Shown here piece by piece: positions 1 through 10,195 of a stretch of DNA of 17,831 nt (the stretch's first letter is position 1; each line of letters opens with the position of its first letter). The notes under the pieces were generated by a model. That model searched no databases. It was not told the origin of the DNA and worked only from the letters and a program-made list of their open reading frames with translations. A program made the position numbers and the translations under genes. This DNA comes from Pseudomonadota bacterium (lineage in GTDB: Bacteria > Pseudomonadota > Alphaproteobacteria > Rhizobiales > Rhizobiaceae): NCBI GenBank assembly GCA_023444445.1, contig JAEXMK010000234.1, forward strand, positions 1 through 17,831, written 5' to 3'.

Positions 1-130
1 CCCTCAAGGGGGGAGATCGATACGAGGCGATGTCTCGCATATATCGACGCTTGCAAATGAAGTGGTGGTAGCGCCCCTTGCCGATCTCCCTCCTTGTGGG
101 GGAGATGTCCGGCAGGACAGAGGGGGGTGA
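1..130. repeat. Rhizobiaceae-type mosaic intergenic repeat (left-truncated by window)
   Basis: The block GGGAGATCG at 11-19 is the exact reverse complement of CGATCTCCC at 82-90. The flanks are also near-inverted copies (CCCTCAAGGGG at the left edge, CTCCTTGTGGGGG at 90-102). Between them lie about 60 bases with no coding signal. The right arm continues into a G-rich tail (AGGGGGGTGAG, 121-131). This is the layout of short dispersed palindromic elements common between rhizobial genes; family assignment is from memory. The left end is cut off by the window, so its true length is unknown. No gene is seen in 1-214. Confidence 0.6.
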
Positions 131-214
131 GCCACACACTCCGACGGAAAACTTCAGTCGATTCGCCCCGACTTCACCGCTCTGCCCTCACGGCTTCCCC
201 GCCCGTTCCATCAG

Positions 215-700
215 TTAACGCGCCACAGCCTCATAAGCCGGCAAGGATGCCGCATCGTTGGCGGCGTTGCTGGCAACAGGATGCGACGCGAACCGGGCGA
301 TGACCATGTGGGCCGCGGGATCGACATGGATCGCCTGGCCGTGCACCCCACGCGCCATGAAAGCGCCGTTGGCATTGTGGGTGACCCACCACATGGCGCG
401 ATAGCTCCAGCCCTGCAAGGCCGGATAACCGCCCTTCGCAAAAGCCGCCTTGTCGCCGCCGTGGCGAATGGTGTCGATTGCCTTTTGCGGGATCAGGCGC
501 TCGCCGCCCGCCATCCCTCCGTCTAGCAAAAGCTGGCCGATGCGCGCCATGTCGAGTAAGCCCGCGTTCAGCCCGCCGCCTGCAAAGGTCGTACCGGTGG
601 AATCGACCGTGTAATAGGCGTCCTGTTCGGCGCCCATCCGGCTCCAGATCCGCTCGGATAGCAGCTGCGCCACCGATTTGCCGGAGATCCGGGAACAATT
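215..700 (-). pseudogene. C-terminal remnant of a serine beta-lactamase-like hydrolase
   Basis: An open frame of about 160 codons reads as the C-terminal part of the beta-lactamase/6-aminohexanoate-dimer-hydrolase family. Features are a TGKS-like entry (SGKSVAQLLSERIWSRMG), a family-typical segment (FAGGGLNAGLLDMARIGQLLLDGG, around residues 40-63), MWWV, and an HGQ motif (about 121-123) where the KTG-equivalent third active-site motif is expected. The SxxK nucleophile motif and the YxN motif, which lie earlier in intact members of some 380-430 residues, are absent. There is room for neither, because the stop codon of the penicillin-binding protein lies about 40 bases upstream on the same strand. 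Homology seems to begin abruptly near residue 6. I read this as a gene that lost its 5' half by deletion, not a functional short protein. The ATG at 703 is probably fortuitous and has no convincing ribosome binding site. Confidence 0.75.
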
Positions 701-742
701 CATGAGTTGTCAGGGACTCGTGATCCCTTCAAGGCATAGTCC

Positions 743-2935
743 TCAGCGCCGCCCGGTCTCGTCCCTGCCATCCCGCACCGTAGCATCTGCCACCTTTTGC
801 GTCGTCACGCTCAGCGCTGTGGCTTCCTTCATCTTCTGTGCAATCGAGCGGATCACGCGCGTTGCCTCGGCGGAGAGTGAGCGGGGGCGGGTAAGCGCCG
901 GCATGGCGGGGGTGTTCGCGGATGCGGCAGCGACCTGCGCCGAGGGTTGCGGGCGCGCACCCGTTGGCAGCGGGTTCTGGATGCCGGGGATGGGGCGTAG
1001 CTCCATGCCCTGATGGGCATAATCCATCAGCCGCTTGAAGGTCATGGCGGGCAGCGCGCCGCCGGTCATGTTGTTCATCGGAGTGAACTCGTCATTCCCG
1101 AACCAGACAGCCGTCGTGTAATTGCCGGTGAAACCCACATACCAGGCGTCGCGATAGGCCTGCGAGGTGCCGGTCTTGCCGCCGGAGACGATGCCGTTGT
1201 CGAGCGCTCCACGCCGGGCCGTGCCCATGACCGGGATCGTCACCAGCATCTGGTTCATCTTGGAATTGGCTTCCTGCGAAAGCACGCGCTTGGCAGGCGG
1301 CTCGTCGTGGTTGAAATCGTAGAGAACCTTGCCCTCGTAATCCAGAACCTGCTCGATGCCGTGGCGGCGAGACTGCATGCCGTCGGCGGGGAACACGGCA
1401 TAGGCGGTGGCCTGATCGAGAACCGTCACTTCGGAGGTGCCGAGCGGAATGGTCTTGTCGGTGCGCAGTGGCGTCGCCACGCCCATTGCTTTGGCGGTAT
1501 CGACGATCACCTGCGTGCCGAGCACGTCCTTGGCCAGCCGCACGGGGACGGTATTGTAGGACTTGGCGAGCGCCATCTGCAGCGTCACCTTGCCGGCATA
1601 GGAGCGGCCGTAATTCTGCGGCGACCAGCCGCGCCAGGTCACTGGCGCATCCGAGATCAGCGTGTCCGGCTTCATGCCCTTTTCCATGGCGGCCGAGTAG
1701 GTATAGACCTTGAAGGAGGAACCGGGCTGGCGCAGGGCCGCCGTGGCGCGGTTGAACTGGCTTTCGCCATAATCCCGGCCGCCGACCATGGCGCGTACGC
1801 CGCCGCCGTTTTCAATCATCACCATCGCGCCCTGCTTGACGCGATAACCCTCACCATATTCGCGCAGCTCCATTTCCATCGCCTGCTCGGCCGCTTGCTG
1901 CAGGCCGGTATCGATGGTGGTGCGCACGACGACGGTGTGGTCTTTAAACTTGCCTTCGGCGGCCAGCCGCTGCACCTCGTCAAAAGCCCAGTCGAGGAAA
2001 TAATCCGGCGCCTTCACATCGGCGCGGTCGACGACGGTGGCAGGGTTGCGCCGGGCACCGATCACCTGGCCCTCGGTCATCAGGCCGCTCTGCACCAGGT
2101 TGGATAGCACGGTGTTGGCGCGGGCACGCGCGGCGGGCAGGTTGACATGCGGCGCATATTTGGCTGGCGCCTTGAACAGGCCGGCCAGAATGGCGGATTC
2201 GGAAAGCGTCACGTCGGTGAGATTCTTGCCGAAATAAAACTGCGCCGCCGCAGCAGCACCGAATGTACCGCCGCCCATATAAGCGCGGTCGAGATAGAGG
2301 CTGAGGATTTCCTTCTTCGACATGTTGGTCTCGAGCCACAGCGCGAGGAATGCTTCCTTGATCTTGCGCTCCAGCGAGCGTTCATTGGTGAGGAACAGGT
2401 TTTTGGCGAGCTGCTGCGTCAGCGTCGAGCCGCCCTGCACAACGCCGCCGGCGCGGGCGTTTTCGCTCATGGCGCGGGCAAGGCCGATGAAATCGATGCC
2501 GAAATGCTCGAAGAAACGCCGGTCTTCAGTCGCCAGAACCGCCTTGATGAAATGGTCGGGCATCTGGTCGATCGGCACGCTGTCTTCATGGATGATACCG
2601 CGATGGCCGATGGTATTGCCGTAACGATCAAGGAAGGTGACGGCGAAATCGCCGCGATAACGCCAGTCCTTCTTGGTTTCCTCGAAAGCGGGCATGGCGA
2701 GCGCCAGAAGCACGACCGATCCTGCCGTTCCGAAGGTCAGGGCATCACAGGTGAGATTAACGACAAGTTTCTTCCATCCGCGCACATGCAGCTTGCGCGA
2801 GGCGATGGTGACGTCTTCCCAGAAATCCACCAGCCTTGCGGCAGCCGTCCACAGGCCGCTATCGATGAAGCTATCGATCCGGAGCAGGATGTGCCGTTTT
2901 TTACGGCCTTTTTTATCGTCTTTTTCTTCCTGCAC
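743..2935 (-). CDS. class A penicillin-binding protein (bifunctional transglycosylase/transpeptidase)
   Basis: This 730-residue protein should polymerise and cross-link peptidoglycan at the outer face of the inner membrane. A basic N-terminus (residues 1-20) precedes a membrane anchor around 66-81. The glycosyltransferase (GT51) domain follows with EDRRFFEHFG (137-146, catalytic Glu137) and QGGSTLTQQLAKN (167-179). The transpeptidase domain shows SSFK (Ser406 to Lys409), SYN (459-461) and KTGT (587-590), so both active sites look intact. The C-terminal tail from about 650 is Pro/Ala-rich and ends very basic. The start is a GTG; an in-frame TGA lies seven codons upstream and no better start exists, with AGGA about 12 bases upstream. 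It belongs to the PBP1a/1b-type group; which paralogue of a rhizobial genome it is cannot be told from sequence alone. It is transcribed divergently from the YcgN-like gene, and the truncated hydrolase lies just downstream. Confidence 0.93.
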   Translation of the reverse strand: MQEEKDDKKGRKKRHILLRIDSFIDSGLWTAAARLVDFWEDVTIASRKLHVRGWKKLVVNLTCDALTFGTAGSVVLLALAMPAFEETKKDWRYRGDFAVTFLDRYGNTIGHRGIIHEDSVPIDQMPDHFIKAVLATEDRRFFEHFGIDFIGLARAMSENARAGGVVQGGSTLTQQLAKNLFLTNERSLERKIKEAFLALWLETNMSKKEILSLYLDRAYMGGGTFGAAAAAQFYFGKNLTDVTLSESAILAGLFKAPAKYAPHVNLPAARARANTVLSNLVQSGLMTEGQVIGARRNPATVVDRADVKAPDYFLDWAFDEVQRLAAEGKFKDHTVVVRTTIDTGLQQAAEQAMEMELREYGEGYRVKQGAMVMIENGGGVRAMVGGRDYGESQFNRATAALRQPGSSFKVYTYSAAMEKGMKPDTLISDAPVTWRGWSPQNYGRSYAGKVTLQMALAKSYNTVPVRLAKDVLGTQVIVDTAKAMGVATPLRTDKTIPLGTSEVTVLDQATAYAVFPADGMQSRRHGIEQVLDYEGKVLYDFNHDEPPAKRVLSQEANSKMNQMLVTIPVMGTARRGALDNGIVSGGKTGTSQAYRDAWYVGFTGNYTTAVWFGNDEFTPMNNMTGGALPAMTFKRLMDYAHQGMELRPIPGIQNPLPTGARPQPSAQVAAASANTPAMPALTRPRSLSAEATRVIRSIAQKMKEATALSVTTQKVADATVRDGRDETGRR

Positions 2936-3091
2936 CTGGCGATGTTTTCCTGTTCAACGCAACGCGGTCATCGATATTCTGCGCTTCAACCCATTCCCGA
3001 CGCAAAACCGTGGCATGGTTATGTCGGAAGTGCTTGACGTGGCGGCCTTTCGCGGGCCAATGACCGCTCTGCCGCCTGCCAATATGCTAAA

Positions 3092-3125
3092 ATATCGTAC
3101 AAACCAGCCCTTGGCGATACGATAT
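3092..3125. promoter_or_regulatory. 8-bp inverted repeat in the pbp/ycgN divergent region
   Basis: ATATCGTA (3092-3099) and TACGATAT (3118-3125) are perfect inverted copies separated by 18 bases. They lie in the 254-bp region between the divergent penicillin-binding protein and YcgN-like genes. An operator or an RNA hairpin are both possible. No well-matched -35/-10 pair was identified here, so this is a candidate site only. Confidence 0.35.
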
Positions 3126-3189
3126 AAAGGATTAGGGACTGGTTAAACACTCCCGTCCAAGTGATCAAAATGAAACGGAAATGTTAACG

Positions 3190-4663
<1,474 letters not shown>

Positions 4664-4697
4664 GCGACGGCCCTCACACGGGAAAGGACATCAACAT

Positions 4698-5306
4698 ATG
4701 TCGGATGCCTCTCGCGATGTCATCAAGCTCTACACGAAGCACGGTGCTGATTTCGACAATCAGCGCGGTCGTTCCCTAGTCGAAAAACCCTGGCTGGACA
4801 GGTTCACCTCGCTTTTGCCCGATGGCGGCACCATTCTCGATATAGGCTGCGGTTCGGGTGAGCCGATTGCCGGTTATTTCATCTCTAACAGTTATGACCT
4901 CACGGGCATCGATGCGTCTCCGCCGCTGATCGAACTTTGCCGCAGTCGCTTTCCGGAAAACCTCTGGGCCGTTGCCGATATGCGCGAACTGGCCCTTGGC
5001 CGTCGCTTCGATGGGCTGATCGCCTGGCACAGTTTTTTCCATCTGAGTGCCGAGGACCAGCGTTTGATGTTCGGTATCTTCCGCCGGCATGCCAATGAAG
5101 GTGCGGCCCTGATGTTCACCGCCGGGCCGGAGCGAGGTGAAGCAATCGGTACCTTTCAAGACAAGCCGCTTTATCACGCCAGCCTCGCGCGTGAAGATTA
5201 CGAAAGCCTGCTGGCCACGCACGGATTCCGGCTTCTGGATCACGTCGTCAACGATCCGCAATTCGGCGGCGCAACGGTTTATCTGGCCAGGCGCGTGGTG
5301 TCGTAG
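4698..5306 (+). CDS. class I SAM-dependent methyltransferase
   Basis: This 202-residue cytoplasmic protein has the Rossmann-type methyltransferase core. Motif I is ILDIGCGSGEP (46-56), followed by an acidic residue at the end of strand 2 (LTGIDAS, Asp72), VADMREL for the adenine-contact region, and FDGLIAWHSFFHL as motif IV. The acceptor cannot be predicted; the family includes enzymes for small molecules and for proteins. The start at 4698 has AAGGA (4684-4688) at suitable spacing and gives a compact full-length domain. The longer open frame upstream is only overlap with the beta-lactamase in another frame. Its 34-bp distance from the beta-lactamase stop suggests one transcript, but no functional link is known to me. 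Confidence 0.88.
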   Translation: MSDASRDVIKLYTKHGADFDNQRGRSLVEKPWLDRFTSLLPDGGTILDIGCGSGEPIAGYFISNSYDLTGIDASPPLIELCRSRFPENLWAVADMRELALGRRFDGLIAWHSFFHLSAEDQRLMFGIFRRHANEGAALMFTAGPERGEAIGTFQDKPLYHASLAREDYESLLATHGFRLLDHVVNDPQFGGATVYLARRVVS

Positions 5307-5341
5307 AGCTGCTTGCATAGCCTTGGCGAATGACGCATAGG

Positions 5342-5356
5342 ATCCGCAGGGCGGAT
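5342..5356 (+). other. 6-bp perfect hairpin upstream of the DUF1232 gene
   Basis: ATCCGC-AGG-GCGGAT forms a perfect 6-bp stem with a 3-base loop in the 67-bp gap between the methyltransferase and the DUF1232 gene. No T-tract follows, so it does not look like a standard intrinsic terminator. It ends 17 bases before the downstream ATG. Confidence 0.35.
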
Positions 5357-5373
5357 GTGTCAGGGACTTTCCC

Positions 5374-5754
5374 ATGCTGGAAAAACTCAAGCGATGGGCG
5401 AAATCCATCAAGCGTGACGTTCACGCCCTCTATCTTGCCGCAAGCGATCCCCGTACGCCGCTTTTGGCCAAAGTGGTGGCGATGCTGGTCGCTGCCTATG
5501 CGCTGTCACCGATAGATCTCATCCCGGATTTCATTCCCGTTATCGGCTATCTAGACGATCTCGTCATCGTCCCGCTCGGCATCCTCGTTGCGGTACGTCT
5601 TGTGCCGCCGCCACTGCTGGCGGAGCATCGGCTGGCGGCCGCGGCCGCGCAATCCCGTCCCGTCAGCCGCGTGGCTGCTGCCATATTCATCGCCCTGTGG
5701 CTGGCGGCCTCGTTCACGATTTTGTTTGCGGCAAAAAATTTCTTCTTCCCTTGA
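5374..5754 (+). CDS. DUF1232 (YkvA-like) small membrane protein
   Basis: This 126-residue protein contains the DUF1232 core SPIDLIPDFIPVIGYLDD (45-62), flanked by hydrophobic segments at about 30-48 and 56-77. Another membrane helix lies near the C-terminus (about 99-120), ending KNFFFP. Members are small inner-membrane proteins of unknown function, and the length is typical. The N-terminal 20 residues are basic and amphipathic (LEKLKRWAKSIKRDV). The ATG at 5374 is preceded by AGGGA at acceptable distance. Its TGA stop (5752-5754) overlaps the -35 box of the copper-ATPase promoter, so this gene and the copper operon are tightly packed but separately controlled. Confidence 0.85.
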   Translation: MLEKLKRWAKSIKRDVHALYLAASDPRTPLLAKVVAMLVAAYALSPIDLIPDFIPVIGYLDDLVIVPLGILVAVRLVPPPLLAEHRLAAAAAQSRPVSRVAAAIFIALWLAASFTILFAAKNFFFP

Positions 5755-5781
5755 CCTTCCCATCATGGGAAGCCCTACATA
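5750..5781 (+). promoter_or_regulatory. MerR-family (HmrR/CueR-type) copper promoter with 19-bp spacer
   Basis: A strong -35 (CTTGAC, 5750-5755, extended as TTGACC) and a -10 (CTACAT, 5775-5780) are separated by 19 bases instead of the normal 17. The dyad CTTCCC (5756-5761) ATCAT GGGAAG (5767-5772) fills the spacer. This is the known architecture of CueR/HmrR-controlled promoters, in which the metal-bound activator untwists an over-long spacer. The predicted start site near 5788 gives a short leader with AAGGGGA before the actP ATG. Confidence 0.85.
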
Positions 5782-5803
5782 GGGTCTCGAAAGGGGATTT
5801 CCC

Positions 5804-8385
<2,582 letters not shown>

Positions 8386-8389
<4 letters not shown>

Positions 8390-8808
8390 ATATCGGTCAG
8401 GCATCGGAGGCATCCGGCGTCTCCACCAAGATGATCCGCTATTACGAGCAGATCGGGCTTATCACGCCCGCCGCGCGCACCGGCAATAATTACCGCGTCT
8501 ATGGAGAGCAGGATGTCCACAACCTGCGCTTCATCAAACGGGCGCGCACGCTCGGTTTTTCGCTGGAAGAAACCGAGACGCTGCTGAAACTCTGGCAGGA
8601 CAAGAGCCGTGAGAGTTCGGCGGTGAAACAAATAGCACTCGTCCATATCGCCGATCTCGAGCAGAAGATCGCCGAGATGAAGAGCATGGTAAAAACGCTG
8701 TCACATCTCGCCCATTGCTGCGGCGGCGACCATAGGCCCGATTGCCCCATCCTCGACGATCTCGCGGGTGCCGACAAGACAGACGGCAAGCCCGCCAGAA
8801 CCCACTGA
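8386..8808 (+). CDS. hmrR: MerR-family copper-responsive activator (HmrR/CueR)
   Basis: The 140-residue protein has an N-terminal winged-helix DNA-binding domain ([20 protein letters not shown], then YRVYGEQDV), a long dimerisation helix (about 75-108) and a C-terminal metal loop [13 protein letters not shown]. Cys112 and Cys120 match the spacing of the two CueR Cu(I) ligands, and Ser77 matches the residue linked to preference for monovalent ions over Zn/Hg regulators. A second Cys (111) adjoins the first ligand. The gene overlaps actP by four bases (ATGA), implying translational coupling and one transcript. The regulator would then autoregulate from the dyad promoter upstream of actP. The C-terminal tail after 121 is slightly longer than in E. 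coli CueR. A cytoplasmic Cu(I) or Ag(I) sensor is the clear assignment. Confidence 0.95.
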
Positions 8809-8814
8809 AAGAAA

Positions 8815-8830
8815 GCCGGTGCGAACCGGC
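8815..8830 (+). other. perfect GNRA-tetraloop hairpin between hmrR and copZ
   Basis: GCCGGT-GCGA-ACCGGC forms a perfect 6-bp GC-rich stem closed by GCGA, a GNRA tetraloop, just after the hmrR stop (8806-8808). No T-run follows (next bases GCTGACCAAAAGG), so it is a poor intrinsic terminator. An mRNA processing or stability element setting different levels of actP-hmrR and copZ fits better, but this is inferred. Confidence 0.55.
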
Positions 8831-8850
8831 GCTGACCAAAAGGAGAAATC

Positions 8851-9051
8851 ATGAGTACAACCACCTTCCTCATACCGGACATGACCTGCGGCCATTGCGA
8901 AAAGACCCTGCGCGGCGCACTTTCGGACGTCCTTCCCGACGCTACCATCAATATCGATCTTTCCACGCATCGGCTCACGGTAACGGGTGACGCCGCAACC
9001 GCGGAGGAAGCAATCCGCGAGGCCGGATACACGCCTGAACGGGCGGGGTGA
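8851..9051 (+). CDS. copZ: CopZ-like HMA-domain copper chaperone
   Basis: This 66-residue single-domain protein has the HMA fold signature with MTCGHC (Cys13, Cys16) and the usual C-terminal EAIREAGYTPE. Members bind Cu(I) with the two cysteines and pass it to P1B-ATPases or regulators in the cytoplasm. The His between the two cysteines resembles some CopZ chaperones more than the AS pair in the ActP domain. A strong ribosome binding site (AAAAGGAG) lies about 7-8 bases before the ATG. The gene follows hmrR by 42 bp and probably belongs to the copper operon, separated from it only by a hairpin. The symbol is by family resemblance. Confidence 0.88.
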   Translation: MSTTTFLIPDMTCGHCEKTLRGALSDVLPDATINIDLSTHRLTVTGDAATAEEAIREAGYTPERAG

Positions 9052-9083
9052 AATGGGACTTGGGTTTGCGCAATCATGAAAAT

Positions 9084-9101
9084 GTGCTACATATGTTGCA
9101 C
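9084..9101. promoter_or_regulatory. palindromic operator of the MazEF-type module
   Basis: The 18-base stretch GTGCTACATATGTTGCAC is a palindrome with one mismatched pair out of nine. It lies 20 bases before the antitoxin ATG and includes a plausible alphaproteobacterial -10 (CTACAT, 9087-9092); the matching -35 is weak. Antitoxins of this kind commonly repress their own operon by binding such sites, so it is a likely autoregulatory operator. Confidence 0.55.
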
Positions 9102-9120
9102 AAAAATGGAGCGTAGGCGA

Positions 9121-9387
9121 ATGACCGTAACGACGCGAATAAGACGTCAGGGCGGGGCGGCGGTGATGACCATTCCGCCCGCTCTTCTGAAGATGCTTGG
9201 ACTGGAAATCGGTGAGCACCTAGCGCTTGAGGTCGATAACGGCGCGCTGGTCGCAAGTCCTGTTCGATCGGAAAAGAAGCGTTTCACACTCGCTGAGTTG
9301 CTGGAAGGAGCTGATGAAGTCGTCGCCCTAAATGCCAGCGCTAGAGGATGGGACGAAGCGCCACCGATCGGCAAAGAAGTCCTTTGA
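9121..9387 (+). CDS. AbrB/MazE-family antitoxin
   Basis: The 88-residue protein begins with a swapped-hairpin DNA-binding domain of the AbrB/MazE/SpoVT type. RIRRQGGAAVMTIPPALLKM (6-25) and GLEIGEHLALEV (27-38) fit the family pattern of an N-terminal repeat with a Gly, then TIPPxLL and LGLxxGxxL. The C-terminal part (SEKKRFTLAELLEG onward) would wrap and neutralise the toxin. The ATG at 9121 follows GGAGCG at good spacing. Earlier in-frame ATGs at 9076 and 9106 lie before or just after the palindromic operator and are not preferred. The stop overlaps the toxin start by one base (TGATG), typical of a coupled toxin-antitoxin pair. Confidence 0.85.
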   Translation: MTVTTRIRRQGGAAVMTIPPALLKMLGLEIGEHLALEVDNGALVASPVRSEKKRFTLAELLEGADEVVALNASARGWDEAPPIGKEVL

Positions 9388-9746
9388 TGGTCCGCAGTCA
9401 GATTCCAAAACGAGGCGACGTCTTTTTGGTTGATCTCAACCCTGTCATAGGTAGTGAAATCAGCGACGAACACCGTTGTGTCGTCATCACGCCGAAAGAA
9501 ATTAACGCGGTTGGGCTTTGTCTAGTCGTTCCCGTGACAACAGGCGGACTATTTACGCGGAAAGCGGGACTTGCGGTCAACGTATCATGCCACAAGACCA
9601 CTGGTGTCGCGCTATGCAATCAGGTGAGAAGCATGGATATCGTGGCACGCGTCGCTCAGAAGAAAGCAAAATATATAGAGACTCTAGATGACGCGACGAT
9701 CGATGAAATCGCCGGTCGCGTCATCAGTATGATCGATCCAGCCTAA
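9387..9746 (+). CDS. MazF/PemK-family mRNA interferase toxin
   Basis: The 119-residue protein carries the PemK/MazF signature: RGDVFLVDLNP (9-19), RCVVITP (30-36), VPVTT (48-52) and GVALCNQVRSMD (73-84). The conserved Arg and Thr residues used by MazF toxins for RNA cleavage are in their expected blocks. It should be a sequence-specific endoribonuclease held inactive by the upstream antitoxin; the cleavage site cannot be read from sequence. The ATG at 9387 overlaps the antitoxin stop. A longer frame exists upstream but lies wholly inside the antitoxin gene. The first half has fewer GC-rich codons than its neighbours, compatible with horizontal mobility of such modules. It converges with the acidic-protein gene, leaving 18 bp between stops. 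Confidence 0.88.
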   Translation: MVRSQIPKRGDVFLVDLNPVIGSEISDEHRCVVITPKEINAVGLCLVVPVTTGGLFTRKAGLAVNVSCHKTTGVALCNQVRSMDIVARVAQKKAKYIETLDDATIDEIAGRVISMIDPA

Positions 9747-9764
9747 TTCCTCTAGGCAAAATCC

Positions 9765-10013
9765 CTAAACCTCGTCGAACGCCCCGCCTTCGCGCGAGGG
9801 ATTGCGGTTGATCACCCGTTCCTCCGCGTCGTCGGGGAGGGCCTCGTCGCTTTCCTGATAGGGGTCGTCCTCGCTCTCGGCTTCCTCTTCCTCGATTTCC
9901 TGTTCGATGGATTGCGGAATCTCTCCCTTGGCGGGAAGGGCGTCGACGTCGAGATCGAGCAGGTCCTCGTTCATGGCGTCTTCGTTAGAGGGCAGGATTT
10001 TTTTGCGGTCCAT
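9765..10013 (-). CDS. small highly acidic hypothetical protein
   Basis: This 82-residue protein is extremely acidic: more than a third of residues are Asp or Glu, with a run EQEIEEEEAESEDD in the middle. It lacks cysteine, tryptophan, a signal peptide and membrane segments. Only the first few residues (MDRKK) and the RVINRNPSREGG segment are basic, so it is probably intrinsically disordered. I do not recognise a characterised family. AAAGGA lies about 8 bases before the ATG, and codon use is GC-rich like the neighbours, which supports a real gene. It is divergent from the MFS transporter gene, with a 182-bp gap. Nucleic-acid mimicry or a chaperone-like role are possibilities without direct support. 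Confidence 0.65.
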   Translation of the reverse strand: MDRKKILPSNEDAMNEDLLDLDVDALPAKGEIPQSIEQEIEEEEAESEDDPYQESDEALPDDAEERVINRNPSREGGAFDEV

Positions 10014-10079
10014 GACGGTGTCCTTTCTGTCCGTTCATTCCACAAACGGCCCGGAGGCGCGAAGGGTTCCTGCCGCCGT

Positions 10080-10105
10080 TGAATTCCGTCACTGAATTCC
10101 GTCAG
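10080..10105. repeat. tandem 13-bp direct repeat upstream of the MFS gene
   Basis: TGAATTCCGTCAC (10080-10092) is followed immediately by TGAATTCCGTCAG (10093-10105), identical in 12 of 13 bases. The pair ends about 24 bases before the predicted -35 box. Head-to-tail sites at this distance can bind an activator on one face of the helix, but a chance duplication is equally possible. Confidence 0.5.
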
Positions 10106-10128
10106 GCCGGATCGCGTGAAAAAGCCGT

Positions 10129-10158
10129 CTTGACCTCAATGGCGCATGAGTTTCTAGT
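10129..10158 (+). promoter_or_regulatory. candidate sigma-70-type promoter of the MFS transporter
   Basis: CTTGAC/TTGACC at 10129-10135 is a near-ideal -35. After a 17-base spacer TCTAGT (10153-10158) matches the -10 at four of six positions. The predicted start site near 10165 lies downstream of the first in-frame ATG (10079), which argues that the coding region starts later. Confidence 0.5.
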
Positions 10159-10195
10159 TTGCCCGCCGTACCGAAAAAATGGAAAGGATACGGCA

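Noticed and set aside
719..735. AGGGA/TCCCT hairpin in the gap after the penicillin-binding protein stop
   Set aside because: The five-pair stem is weak, has no T-tract and is likely a by-product of the deletion junction.
1013..2107. 364-codon plus-strand open frame opposite the penicillin-binding protein gene
   Set aside because: It is antisense to conserved PBP domains and is His/Gly/Ala-rich as expected from the reverse strand of GC-rich code. It shows no domain and has no ribosome binding site.
2147..3037. 296-codon plus-strand open frame over the 5' end of the penicillin-binding protein gene
   Set aside because: It is a shadow of the transglycosylase domain, which contains clear catalytic motifs on the other strand.
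10079..10195. 39-codon upstream extension of the MFS transporter
   Set aside because: It spans the tandem repeat and the best promoter candidate and adds a polar leader untypical of MFS proteins.
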